From contig QZCP01000223.1 in assembly GCA_003956705.1 (NCBI GenBank), positions 1 through 64,000 of the forward strand: a DNA stretch of 64,000 bases, written 5' to 3'. How positions within the stretch are numbered: the first letter of the stretch is position 1; the number at the start of each line of letters is the position of its first letter. The notes under the pieces were generated by a model. The model saw only the letters and a program-made list of their open reading frames with translations, did not search any database and was not told the origin of the DNA. Source of the DNA: Brevipalpus yothersi. Lineage: Eukaryota; Arthropoda; Arachnida; Trombidiformes; Tenuipalpidae. A program made the translations under genes and the position numbers. Positions 29,762 to 42,200 of the stretch are shown in pieces.

Positions 29762-31469
29762 ATGCATCAAAATATGGGTGAATACGGCTATGGATCAACT
29801 GGTGGTCCATTATCGGGCTCACAATCAGCCCATATGCCAAATGTTTCACTGTAAGTATTGCATGCAGTTTGATTGAAAACATTTTATGACCGACATTTAT
29901 TTCATTCCTTTCTTATGATCCAAGAAAGGCTACCCTAAATACCGTTACAAGCCTCGTACTTGATTACGTAAGGCTTATCGAATGTGCATTCTCTTTCATT
30001 TTATTTCTCTTGAACTCAAAAGTTTAGAGGAGATATATTTCCCTGAAATTTCAAATATAGATAAATATTCTCGAAATCTTGTCATTCGTTTAAATAACTA
30101 TACTAATTTGTTCTTCGATTCTTCTTTTTTTTCTCTCGCTTCTTTTGCCGGTTATTTCTTCTTCTCAACTCTTCACTACTGCCAAATCGATTGTCATCCT
30201 CTGCTGACTCTTCCTGATCTATCTTTCCCATCAATGGCAACATCAACGTTTAATTGACGTTCAAATCGATTCAACATAACTTTTTTTTACTTTTTTATTT
30301 CGTTCTTTTTCTCTCATCTTCATCTTCTTCTTGTTTCATTTTTGATTTTTTTTCCGCTTACGACACATCTTTCTACTTCTCTATTTTCATCAAATTGTGC
30401 TCTCCATCACTTGTATCATCATCATCTAATTTGTTATCTTCATCTCCATGTTCATTGGGGAAACAATATCATTATTATTATTATCATAGTGCTCAAGGGG
30501 AAACACCTAAAAAATGGGACGTTTTTGTGGTCACTCCGCCATCGGATGAAGATGAAACTCTTAGTTCAAAGTGGATAGAAGTTATTCTTAAATTTCTTAA
30601 ATTATGTGCCTATATACTCACGTTCATGGTGGTTTTATCATGTTCCATACTGTCCAAAGGTCTTGTTTTATTTATGACTTCCATAATTAAGCCCAATCGT
30701 ACTGGTTTGGCTGTGTGTAGCAGTGGAATACCCGGTCTGGATCGTGATAAAAAATATGAAGCCATACTGAACTTGAACGATCCAGAGCGAGTGGCATGGA
30801 TATGGATACTTATCGCTGTGTTAATAGTGCCCGAATTGATGACATTATTCCGTTCAGTTCGAATATGTACATTCAAGTCAATACGAAGGCCGAGCAAATC
30901 GCTATTCGCCTTGGTAAGTCGATCGATACTATTATTGTTCAGATTTCATCCTCTAATTCGTGAGAGTGAGAGAAAGTGATCACAAGAAAAATTTTTCATC
31001 AATTTATTTCATTTATTAAATAGATATTCAGCTTTTTGATTTCCAATCAATAAACATACAAGTGAACTGTTTGTTAGCTCTATTTGCTACCGATTTTGAC
31101 TCCACAGCAAACATGTTAATGAAGATGAAAAATTTTCCTTTCTCTTCTTACACGATTAGTTAGCCTGATCTATCGATTTCTTTCGCCTCTTTCCATTGAG
31201 CTTCGAAATATTCAGCTTCGCTTTTCATTACTTATACGACAAAAAATTTTGACCGCAAAAAAGTAGTATCAATCTTTTGGCGGAATTAGAGCAAATTTTT
31301 CATCAATTGAAAAGAAAAAGGTGTTCAAAGATGATCAGAAGATGTTTGATTGAACTTTGACGAAATAAATACACAAATTTATCGTGCGTGTAAGTGTGTG
31401 TATGCATATATTGCCAATCAGCCCACTCATTTGAGGGTTCCTTAAAAGGTCCATCAACCGAAAAGTTTT

Positions 31470-31563
<94 letters not shown>

Positions 31564-34500
31564 CTTTTCATATATCTATAAGTTCAGTTAGAGTTTCAAG
31601 ACCTCACCGTCATTATCATCAACACCACCATCATCATGAAATGAATGAAGAAATTCAAATTATGAAATACTGAACTATTTTCATAATCTGCACCAGCACC
31701 AGATAGTCACCATTAAAGGCATAAAATGAATTTGAATATTAAAATTTTCTCTTATTTTTGCTTCTTCTTTTGTATTCTTATTTTAATCTAGGTTTTTATC
31801 GTGGAAAGTTTGAAAACCATTGGTATTGTGATGCTCATTTTTATCGTACTACCTTCACTTGATGTTATCAAAGGGGTTATATTGACCAATTGTTTTTGTG
31901 TAATACCCGGTCTGTTGTCCCTACTATCTCGGCATTCCGGTGAATCTGGTCGAGCATACAAGACAATGTTGGACTTCATATCACTGGTAGCGCAAATCAC
32001 TGGGCTGACATTATGGCCACTGTTCGAATCGGAAGGCAATCCATACGCAATTTACATACCACTTGTAGCCACTTTGATCTCATTGGGTTGGTGGGAAAAT
32101 TATGTGGACAAAAATTCACCATTCAGATTCATTAAAAGTCTGGCTCAAGCTAAAGAAACCCTACAAAGATCCCGTTATTTTATATTCATATTTATGGCAC
32201 CATGGAAAATATTACTCATAATAATTTCCTCTATAGTGTGTCGCTTGATGGTCGATGGTAGTGCTCTGTATATGTTCTCTCAATTTAAAGCAGCCTTCAG
32301 TTACCACAAAATACTCATTGTTCGTGATAGGATGGACATATCGAAATCATTGACCGATACCAATGTTGGCATTGAATCGGAATGGCTTGAGATGACAGCT
32401 AGCACTTCCGCTCCTCTGTGGGCATTCTTCGTTCAAGTGGCTGCTAGTTGGCTATGTTATGTTTGTGGAAAATTTGCATGTAAAATTTGTATTCAGAGAA
32501 TCAGTTTTGCCGTTCCACTGAGTGTTTCGGTCACTGGTACTATGATTGTTTTGACCAACTTTTGTGTCCTCAATTTTGAGAATGGATGCTCTTTAAATCG
32601 TTATCTTCCCCGTTATCTTTTCTGGTCATGTCCAAATGATAACTTCTTTGCCGATGGAGTTTTTTACAATATACCCAGTTTGATATGGGTTCTAATGTCA
32701 TTATCTCAACTTTGGATTACTTTCCATATTTTTGCACCCAAATGTGAACGATTAGCAACTACCGAAAAGCTATTCATCAATCCAATGTACGATGGAGTGA
32801 TTATCGATCAATCCATGATCATCAACCGTCGTCGAGATGATAAAGAAGTGATCAAGAGTGAAGATATTTATCGTGATTCAAGTGATGGTCTCATGTCCTC
32901 TGATCCATCTCAACACTATGAGACAATATCGGAGCATCCTGAGGATAAAAAATCCACCGTTCAAAGTACAGACCATATAACCAAAATCTTGGCGTGCGCA
33001 ACAATGTGGCATGAGACCTCTGAGGAAATGATTCAGATTCTGAAATCTGTAATGAGAATGGATGAAGATCAATGTGCTCGAAGGAATGCTCAAAAGTATC
33101 TGAGTGTTGTGGATCCCGATTATTACGAATTCGAAGGTATGTTTGATGGAATAATATGAGGCTAGAAATTCGTGCTCACTAATCTCATATCGTAAATTCA
33201 TTATCTTTATCCCATTTTTTGATCAGTTCATATATTGTTCGATGACGCTTTCGAATTAAGTGATGAGAGTGATGACTATCAAGTGGTCAATAGATTTGTG
33301 AAAAGATTGGTCGACGTAATTGATACTGCCGCCAGTTATGTTCATCAAACTGATATTCGACTTCATCCTCCAAATAAATATCCGACACCTTATGGTGGCC
33401 TATTAGAATATACACTTCCAGGTGGTAACAAGCTTTACGTTCATATGAAAGATAAACTCAAAATTCGACATCGTAAACGATGGAGTCAAGTGAGTATGAA
33501 GAAATATGAGGATAAAAAGAGAGAGCGAAAAAAATTTGTTTCCACAATAATGAGGAGAAAAGAATTCTGAAAATTCAATGCATCAAATCGTGACTAAGTG
33601 GCATTTGATTGAAGTTATGAGAAGCTGATGGTGGAGGCCAATTGAGTGGTCACTCAGCTTCCCAAAACTATACAGCTATATACACCATCAAGTGGTGGCA
33701 AGCCACTGTAGTGGCAAGGCAGTAACAATGATAGTATTTGATCCAATTTTTCTGATCTGACCGTTCCTATCTTTCTTTCTTTCTCTTTCCGTCCTTCTTT
33801 CTCTTTTTTATCATTGAAATTAGGTCATGTACATGTATTATCTTTTGGGCCACAAACTGATGGAGCTACCGATCGATGTGAATCGTAAAGCGGTAATGGC
33901 TGAGAATACCTACATATTGACACTGGATGGAGATGTTAACTTTCGACCACACGCTGTCCAGCTTCTGGTTGATTTGATGAAGAAAAATCGTAATCTAGGA
34001 GCTGCATGTGGGCGCATTCATCCGGTTGGCTCTGGTCCATTGGCATGGTATCAAAAATTTGAATACGCTGTAGGACATTGGCTGCAAAAAGCAACCGAAC
34101 ACATGATCGGCTGTGTACTCTGTTCACCAGGTTGTTTCTCTCTGTTCCGAGCGAAAGCTCTTATGGATGATAATGTGATGAGAAAATATACCACCAAAGC
34201 GGAAGAAGCTGCTCATTATGTGCAATATGATCAAGGTGAGGATCGATGGCTGTGTACTCTGGTTCTCCAGAGAGGTTATCGTGTCGAATATTCAGCCGCT
34301 TCAGATGCATACACACATTGTCCGGAAAGTTTCAATGAATTTTATACTCAACGTCGTCGATGGGCTCCGTCAACCATGGCTAATATTATGGATCTTTTGG
34401 GAGACTACAAGAAAACTGTTGCCGTCAATGATCACATCTCACTGCCATACATAATCTATCAGGGAATGTTAATGATTGGTACCATTTTAGGACCGGGCAC

Positions 34501-36434
34501 TATATTTCTTATGTTAGTCGGTGCTATGGTAGCTGTATTCCGAATATCCAATTGGGATTCTTTCATGTGGAATTTATGGCCTATACTAATATTTTTCGTA
34601 GTCTGTTTCACGTGCAAAAATGAGATACAACTACTACTGGCTCAGGTAATGAGTGCTGCATATGCACTGCTCATGATGGCGGTATTTGTTGGTACAGCTA
34701 TTCAAATGTCTGAAGATGGAATCACGTCACCATCGGCAGTATTTTTCCTCGCATTATCAGGAAGTTTTGTGGTTGCTGCTCTTCTCCATCCACAAGAATT
34801 CTCATGCCTTTATCCAGCTATACTCTACTTTCTCTCCATTCCATGCATGTATCTACTCTTGATGATCTATTCACTGATCAATCTGAATGTTGTCACATGG
34901 GGAACTCGAGAGAGTCAAAGCAAAAAGACGAAAAAAGAACTGGAAGAGGAAAAGAAAGCCGAAGAAGAATTGAAGAAAGGCAATATCCTGAAGTTCCTGA
35001 ACCTCAATCCGCTTCAAAAAGAAGAAGAAGGAAGTATCGAATTCAGTTTGGCTAACCTTTTCCGGTGTATGTTTTGCACTTATCCCAAGCCAAATGATGA
35101 CCAAATTCATCTTCTCAAGATTGAGCAACACTTGAAAGATATGAATAGTAAAATTGGAAATCTAGAGAAAACTCTCGATCCACTTGGTTATCGAAGGAAA
35201 GGCTCATCAATCGGAAGAAATGCTCGCTTTTCGGATAATCTTTCCACTGTAACCGAGAATGATGATGAGGACAGCGAAACTTGTGCCTCCGAATCTCATG
35301 ATGGAAGTGAACATGAGGAAGAACCACGAGATGATATGATCAATCCATACTGGATATCAGACCCAGCCCTTCGAGAAGGTGATAAAAAGCAACTTCAACA
35401 AAATGAAATCAGATTCTGGGAAGACTTAATTAAACAATATCTGTATCCGATTGATCAAGATAAGGCACATCAGGCTAGAGTGGCAACAGAGCTGAAAGAA
35501 CTGAGAAATCGTGTTGTGTTCGCCTTCTTTATGCTCAATGCTCTTTTCGTTCTGGTGGTGTTTATTCTTCAATTGAACAAAGAAATTCTCCACGTCAAAT
35601 GGCCTTATGGTGTGCGAGAAAATATCACTCTTGTCCCAGAAACCAATGAAATTATCATCGACAAGGAGTATCTTGAAATTGAGCCAATTGGTCTAGTTTT
35701 CGTAGGATTTTTTGGACTTATTCTACTCATTCAGCTGATTGGAATGTTGTTCCATCGTTTCGGTACTTTGTCTCACATATTGGCCTCAGTTGAATTTAAC
35801 TTCTGTAGACCACAGGAAACTGAAGAAACACCTGATATGTTTCTGGAGAAGAATGCTATCCAAATTGCTCGGGATCTTCAGCGTCTGCGAGATATTGATA
35901 ACTATTCAGAGCTTTATGGTGACAGGATAGAGAAAAGAAAGACAATTGAGAAGCTTGAAAAACGAGGAAATCGGGCACCAAAGACTGGTACACTAGATGT
36001 TGCCTTCAGAAATCGATTCCTCAAGATTTCTCAACAAACTGAACAAGGAAACAGTAAGTTAACCCTACACTGTTCATGATTATTATTATTCACTAATTTC
36101 TATTCCTCTCCGTCTAAAAGCTACACCTATCTTGGGAGCAAGGAATAAAGAAACCATAACAGCACTCAGAAGACGATGTGATCTCAAAAATTTGGGGGTA
36201 CAGACTCTGGGTGCAAATAATGAATTTGTTCGAAACAAGAAGCGATCTACATTAGATAGCAAAGATAGGAGGAGAGGTCAACCAAACAACGGCATGGTTA
36301 ATCCAGCTTTTGATGCTCTCTCGATGTCCGATGACGATCTTCAAGATATGAATGACCCAAACTTATACGGAGGCTCTAGACAAGCCTTCAATGGTACTTT
36401 CTCATCCTCACGTTATAATCAGAGCCAAATGTAG
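29762..36434 (+). CDS. CHS1: chitin synthase 1
   Basis: Predicted join(29762..29850,30490..30913,31792..33136,33227..33489,33824..36053,36121..36434), 1,554 aa; every junction is GT-AG and in frame. It is a membrane glycosyltransferase (GT2) that polymerises GlcNAc from UDP-GlcNAc into cuticle chitin. N-terminal and central membrane helices are followed by CATMWHE (573-579), the catalytic part with LTLDGDVNF, GEDRW (EDR 846-848) and QRRRW (883-887), then a five-helix cluster ending in WGTRE (1066-1070) that forms the chitin channel, a charged linker with a short coiled-coil stretch, two more helices and a Ser-rich tail. Start codon MHQNMGEYGY is chosen by splicing to AQGETPKKWDVF. The first two introns are the longest; intron 2 holds a 95-base (TC)n tract. 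Benzoylurea/etoxazole-type resistance mutations in other species map to the five-helix region. Truncated relics follow at 37040-41745. Confidence 0.95.
31473..31567. repeat. (TC)n/(TTTC)n microsatellite in CHS1 intron 2
   Basis: About 37 TC units followed by TTTC units, 225 bases before exon 3. Confidence 0.95.
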
Positions 36435-37039
36435 CCTCTCAATCTGTGATTTGATTCGTTAGTGAAACGTTTCTTCGCTGCCAAATTTTTGTTAATAGAG
36501 AAAAATACCGATCATCATCTCGATCCAGTCTCACAGGAAGTGACAGTCTGTCGATGATCAGTGAATCCTATTCATATTTCTTAATTTTTTAACCATCCAA
36601 GATTTTTAAATCAATATTTTTTGATCTAATTGATGCTTTTGATAAATACTCTTCATCATAAGTGACAAACAATTTGAGTCGTCCATTTTCAATGATTAGA
36701 ACTCTTGTTTATGCATTTCAATCTTGCTGACAGTCTTCTCAACCTTGTAATGAAGATTGTCATCGACACTGAGGCTGAACTTAGAGTCTTCGTGAATATT
36801 GGATAGAAGTTCAATCATTCTCCAACAAGGAGAGATGGAACAATTCTCGGTGAACAGTGTGTTACCCGCTGTGTTCCATTTCTAATGAGCCATTTATCAA
36901 ATGATATCCATCGATTCGCATTTTGGAAAATGAACAAAAAATACATCAGCGATGAACTGTTCTTGTAGAACTTAGATATGTTTCTAATTTGGAGACTAAA
37001 ATGAGACAAAGGAAAAAGTTGGAGAATTTCACTTTGATC
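36435..37039. other. CHS1 3' region, nothing further seen
   Basis: Probably the 3' untranslated region and spacer; no canonical AATAAA found close to the stop. Confidence 0.4.
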
Positions 37040-37180
37040 ATCAGTCGTTAGTCAGATTGGATAAATCTGATAGACTCAGACATGAATATCGAAGGGAAAG
37101 CTCATCTATTAGCAGAAAAGCTGGTTTTTCATATAATCGTCCCAGTGTTATTGAGAATGATGAAAAGGAGATACATGTAC
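37040..37180 (+). pseudogene. chitin synthase fragment (cytoplasmic linker)
   Basis: Corresponds to CHS1 at about 35150-35280. Codons read RLRHEYRRESSSISRKAGFS then ENDEKE, against PLGYRRKGSSIGRNARFS and ENDDEDS in the intact gene. No flanking exon remains. Degenerate. Confidence 0.7.
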
Positions 37181-37875
37181 ATGTAATTATGGAGATGTAA
37201 TTATTAGCCAAATTCTCATATTCATCATGTATTGATACTCCTTGACTCTAGACCGGAGAATTTGATATCATTATCCACTCCTTCTCTTAGAAATTTTCCA
37301 AAAACTTGGTGCGTCGATGTTTGCATAATTAGCCCCTCAGTAGTGATTTACTTAGCAGATGATTCATTTTGATTATTTCCATCTAGGAGTAATTAGTCTC
37401 TCTTTTCATTGCTGGTTACTCCAAGCGAACACTTTTAAATCGTTGAAATCGTCCAACTCAACACAGTTCCTAAGATAAGAAAAAAGATGATCACCCAAAA
37501 TCAACGGTTTCAGTATTATTTGGGTGCTTGAAAGGTTTTAACAATGGATAAGTGGAAAATGACTGAAAAGGAAAAGAGGAAGATTATTTTCTCATCACCT
37601 ATTGAGAAGTTCATACTTCGATAAACTGTTCCAGTGGTTATACAGATATGTAGTCAGAAACGATTGAATAGAAGCTCGCTACTCACTGTAATATCAATTG
37701 AGATTATCTATTGCGCACCTAAAAGCCAAGATGTTGAGGCTCTTGAAGATTGTTGAGAATTTTCTCGAGTTCCTATCAAACAGATCACTATTCTTGCAAT
37801 CACGAGAGAATGACTAATCTTTTGATCAACACCAGCAGTCCTTTCATTTGATCAGAAGATCATTATTGCTCAGCT

Positions 37876-37877
<2 letters not shown>
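37181..37877. other. intergenic, nothing recognised
   Basis: AT-rich, no exon or repeat seen before the (GA)n tract. Confidence 0.5.

Positions 37878-37944
<67 letters not shown>
37878..37944. repeat. (GA)n microsatellite
   Basis: About 33 GA units, 210 bases upstream of the MFS transporter ATG. Confidence 0.95.
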
Positions 37945-37947
<3 letters not shown>

Positions 37948-38153
37948 TCGAGACACCTAGACTTATAAGGTGGTTGAATAATAATTCAAGTGGAATCGTG
38001 ATAGAAATATGCATACCTGGTGTGCGAGAATGGGAAGAGTTCGATTACAGTTTGAATCAAATAGCGATCGTCAGTCAAGAAAGAGGGAACGAAGATTCTG
38101 TCAAGAGGAATTTAGATTTAGAAGTTTTCTGGCCAATCAGCCATCTAGACAAT

Positions 38154-39681
38154 ATGAAATTAAGTGAAAAAATATCAAGAAACAAGTCTAAATTGATTCG
38201 AACAGCTCTAGTGTATTTGAGCTCCATTGCTCTCGGAGGTACGATGGCTTTGATTGGTTCATCATTGCTAGATCTTCAGATCCAGGTTCAAGAATCAATG
38301 AGTGACACGTCAAAAATAATAACAACCAAAACTTTGGGATATCTTCTTGGTGGTATTCTAGGTAAGTAAACCATTTTTCGAAAGAATTTCGAAATGATTT
38401 CATCTTTCTTTGAGTGAGCTTCATTCAAAAATATCTACCTGATGGATTGGCACTTCTGCTCGGAAACATGATATCGGCAATTTTCTTCACTATTGCACCC
38501 TGGAGTAAAAATCTCATTTGGTTGGAAATTTTGGTTTTCATTGGTGGCATTGGTCAAGCACTGCTTGATAACTGTGAGTTTTGACTCCAACGATGACCGA
38601 ATAAATGGATCATTGTTCGTTAAAATTTGATCAATTTTCCTAGATTGCAATTTGTCTATGCTACATATATGGGGTGACAAGTCTTCTAGCTTCATGCAAA
38701 TTCTTACCATGTGCTTTGGCATAGGATCATTGATAACTCCAATTATTGCTGGTCCTTTTCTTTTGCCTACGGTTGATGATGTTCCAAATGATCCTCTAAA
38801 CTCTGAATTGAACACCACCAATTCCTTTACGCCTCAGGATGTCAAAGTACACTATGCTTTCCTAATTATTGGGAGCTATACTATGTTGATTGGGCTGCTA
38901 TTCTCCTACTATTGTATCCAAGATTTGAGACTGAAATTTGCCAATCCTGGTGAAAACTCTGAGAAATCGTCCAGTGAAGAACAAAAAATGATACCTGCCT
39001 GGAAACAATATATTGCTGTATTTCTAGTTGCTATCATGGCTCACCTCATGTTCGGGATGGAGGGAATCATCGGTAACTCTTATTCAGCAACCAATACTTC
39101 AAGACATTAACTAGACATAATTTTTTGCAGGAAATTTTGCTCCAACCTTCGGTGTGAAATCGAACCTGAAAATGAGCAAAAGTTCAGCAGCTCTCCTAGT
39201 CACTGCCTTTTGGACATGCTTTGCATTATCTAAGATCACATTCATAGCATTTTCTCTGCTTTTTGGTGAGAAACTGTTGACTAACATTAGCATTGTGATC
39301 ATGCTTGCAGCAGTGGTACTGCTAATTCCATTTGCTGCTAAAAATCAGCTGTGTACTTGGATCTCCTTCATTCTGCTAGGGATTGGCTATTCACCATTAT
39401 TTGCCATTGCATATTCTTCACTTGAAAAATATTTCCCAGTCAATGCTCGCCAAACGGCCATAATTCTCGTCGGTGGACTTTCGAGTGATTCAATTCACCT
39501 CCGAGTGATAGGAAGCTATATAGAGGATAATTCCAACATCTTCATCTACTACTTAGGATTTTTTGCATTCTTCTCCACTGTAAGCATGTTTTTATTTCCT
39601 TTTGTATGTCGATGGCTTTTCAGAGAGCAAACTAAGAAAACCATATCAAAAAAATCTCATTTCCCATCTTTTCAAAACTAG
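38154..39681 (+). CDS. sodium-dependent glucose transporter 1-like (MFSD4-type) MFS transporter
   Basis: Predicted join(38154..38361,38415..38573,38644..39072,39131..39681), 448 aa; short introns of 53, 70 and 58 bases. Membrane protein with about ten to twelve helices: YLSSIALGGTMALIGSSLLD starts helix 1, GYLLGGIL helix 2, then NMISAIFFTIAP, LEILVFIGGIGQALLDN, LTMCFGIGSLITPIIAGPFL, a loop, and six more in exons 3-4. The pairing of 'G..LLDLQ' with 'T..+GYL.G..L' is the NaGLT1/MFSD4 pattern, and HIWG..S..FMQILTMCFG is the family's helix-5 region. Probable sugar or organic solute carrier at the plasma membrane. The start is the only in-frame ATG (MKLSEKISRN). The intron 1 acceptor (tttgag) is weak. 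The C-terminal ARQTAIILVGGLSSDS region looks slightly degenerate (GGLSSDS where GGGASGE-like motifs are usual). Confidence 0.75.
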
Positions 39682-39860
39682 AGGAAGCTAAGATATAAAC
39701 CAAACACTCATGATATTAAGGATAAATTTGTCACTGACCCATGGCTAATTCGGAGTAGAATAATATTGTCACAAGATTCAATTCTTCACGTTAATGTATG
39801 TAATGTATGTTTTTGCTCTTCAAAATCTTGCTCCTCTACTATTCCATCGATCAATGATTC

Positions 39861-39866
39861 AATAAA
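39861..39866 (+). terminator. poly(A) signal of the MFS transporter
   Basis: AATAAA 180 bases after the stop. Confidence 0.55.
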
Positions 39867-40621
39867 ATAACTATATTTTCTGTATCATCTAGCTCTTCCA
39901 TTAACTCTTCCATCAGATCAATATGGAAAAAAATCACATCATAGGCCTTCGTAAGCTTGAGAATGAGCTGAATGATGGGTTTTCAAGGAATAATTCAAAA
40001 ATTTTCGTTTTTGAGAATTAATTATAACCAAGAAACTATTTTACGATGAGGAAATGAAGCTTGGAAGGTGATCAACAATCTTGGTGCTGAGAAAAAGCCA
40101 CCGATAACAAATCAAGGACATTGATTAGGTGAGAAGTTCAGAAGTAGATATTTGTGATAGAGGTTCGATCATGGGGAATGATGATAAAAAGATCTCTACC
40201 AATTTCATTGATTAGACTGCTTGAGAGAAAAGATTATCACCTTTCAAGGAGAGTTTTGCGCCACAATTGATATCTTCTCATTATGTACATTATCAGTTGT
40301 AGCTCAGATCAGTGTTAATGAGAGAGTACTTCAAACATCTCAAATGTTCATCTAGCAAATCTCAAGCATGATGATCTACTCCATTGTTGATAACGAGAAG
40401 GCTCTCGTTCCAAAGAAGACATTTCTTATGAACTCGTTGCAGAACTTTTTTCTAACCAGTTGCTCATTGAGGCTGAAAACAGGATCATCGTTTGGATCAT
40501 ATTATGTCCGTCTAGTATATGGTCAGGTAATTACACATGGTTTTGTATACAAATAGAGGGGGCCTAAAATTTCTTGTTAGTTTCGAATGAATAGTCAATA
40601 ATTTTCGGCCACGAGATAGAA
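39867..40621. other. intergenic, nothing firm
   Basis: No exon assigned. An ATG-led frame of 62 codons at 40368-40556 shows no domain and could be chance. Confidence 0.4.
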
Positions 40622-41000
40622 AAGTGCGATGCAACTGCAACTGGCTAAGGTAATAAGTGCTGCATGTGCACTGCTCATGATAGCGGTATTGGTTGGAACA
40701 GCTATTCAAATGGCTTAAGATGGTATCACTTCACCATCGACAGTATTTTTCCTTGCACTATCTGGAAGTGCTGGTGGGAAGTGGCTACTGCTCCACACTT
40801 TTCACATGAGTTCTCATGTCTATATTCGGCTATACTATATTTCCTCTCCATTTCATATATTTACTCTTGATGATCTATTTCCTGATCAATCTGAATGTTG
40901 TGACTCGGGCAACTCGAGAAAGTCAAAGCAAAAAGACGAAAAAAAAGCTGGAAGAGGGAAAGAAAGCCGAAGAAGAATTGGAGAAAGGCAATATCCCAAG
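40622..41000 (+). pseudogene. chitin synthase fragment (five-helix region), copy 1
   Basis: Nucleotide copy of CHS1 about 34625-34990: AATAAGTGCTGCATGTGCAC, ACAGCTATTCAAATGGCT then a stop TAA, GTATTTTTCCTTGCACTATC, and the linker CAAAGCAAAAAGACGAAAAA. It carries an in-frame stop, an insertion around 40770 and frame changes. It ends where the decayed transposon begins at 41007. Confidence 0.9.
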
Positions 41001-41006
41001 CCTACG

Positions 41007-41388
41007 GTGTTGAGCATTTTAGTGAATTTTTGGATGAATTCTTAGGTTTTATCGATTGAGATGGAATAGAAAAGGCTATTTTGGTCATGATAAACGATCA
41101 CAATCCAGGGATGAAAGGGGAAATTGAATGAATTGAAAAATCACTCTTTGTGTTTATCTCTCCCCACAGTCCATTTCTCAATTCAATCGAAAAAGTTTTT
41201 CCGAAATGGAAAGGATCGGTCAAGCTCGCTAATTGTTGGAACGAAGATCTTATCTATGCTGAGATGGATAGATCATGTAGATCGATATGTTAACGTGGTG
41301 TGAGCTCACTAGATTCGTTCGGAAAATCTTCTGGACAAGACAACGAAGTACAGATAGAGATTTCATGAGCTAAACGGAGGCTCAACAC
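41007..41388 (+). mobile_element. decayed DDE transposon fragment
   Basis: Short inverted ends GTGTTGAGC (41007-41015) and GCTCAACAC (41380-41388). Between them an open stretch reads YLSPHSPFLNSIEKVFPKWK and continues ANCWNEDLIYAEMDR, matching the end of DDE_3/IS630-type transposases (usual form PP.SP.LNPIE..FSKWK). The rest of the gene is missing, so only the catalytic Glu region survives. It separates two chitin-synthase relics. Confidence 0.6.
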
Positions 41389-41424
41389 TCTTGATTGATC
41401 AGTTATGCTTTGGTTTGGTTCACA

Positions 41425-41745
41425 TGCAGAATTTTTATTCGAAAGATGAGTTTTGCCATTTCTCAAGTGTTTCGATTACTAGGAAATATGGCCTGTTTCT
41501 TGTGATCAGTTTTACGGGGTGAATGAGATACAATCACTACTGGCTTAGATGTGGCTGAGGATGGAACCACTTCACCATCGGCAATATTCTTCCTCGGATT
41601 GTCTGGATGGTTTGTATTTGCGACTTTTCTCCATTCACAAGATTCTTATGCCTTTACCGAGTTATACTCTACTCTCTTTCTCGTTTTCATTCATGTTTCT
41701 ACTCACGATAATCTAATCGCTAATCAATCAACACTCAATCAGTGA
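41425..41745 (+). pseudogene. chitin synthase fragments, copy 2
   Basis: 41425-41480 resembles CHS1 exon 3 near 32478-32540 (GAATTTTTATTCGAAAGATGA against AATTTGTATTCAGAGAATCA, with TTTTGCC and GTGTTTCG shared). 41510-41745 resembles exon 5 near 34600-34890 but lacks about 80 bases (GAATGAGATACAATCACTAC, ACTTCACCATCGGCAATATT). Several frames are mixed. The two joined pieces come from distant exons, so internal sequence was deleted. Confidence 0.75.
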
Positions 41746-42130
41746 GGCAGGAGAAAGGACAAGCGTTATATGTGCAAAAAAATGAAGATGAATTTCCAAC
41801 TGTTTCCCCAATATCGGCTTTGGATTGCTTGGATCCGTCTTCTATCAAATCATTGCGTGAGCATCAATTGATCAATTTCGGTTTCCATTCTCAATGTTTC
41901 AAATGCTCAATATATAGGTGAAAGATTCACCAAGATTTATGCGATTATTGTTCACTCAGTGAGTGACAATTGTTTGAACGTCGTCTGAGTATCCGTCTAC
42001 AATGACGATTTTTTTACGTTAGGAAATACCTCAGGAATGGGGAATTTGAAAATATCTATGTGATTATTTTCAATGGTAGCTTTGATGTAATTAATGATTG
42101 ATAAATAATGTGATTGGGACTTTTCGCAGC

Positions 42131-42136
42131 TATAAA
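42131..42136 (+). promoter_or_regulatory. TATA box for the S1 protease
   Basis: TATAAA 70 bases before the ATG at 42201. Confidence 0.55.
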
Positions 42137-42200
42137 TGGCACGGACTCTATCTTCTCATAATTTTCTCGTTGAAAAAGGTCGAGAGCTATTGACTACACA

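Noticed and set aside
30254..30489. Ser/Phe-rich frame running into CHS1 exon 2
   Set aside because: It is intron 1. The acceptor tatcatag at 30489 joins exon 1 in phase and gives the expected protein.
31335..31591. Ser-Leu or Arg-Glu repeat frames around the (TC)n tract
   Set aside because: Microsatellite inside CHS1 intron 2. The same reason excludes those at 18618-18809 and 56605-56908.
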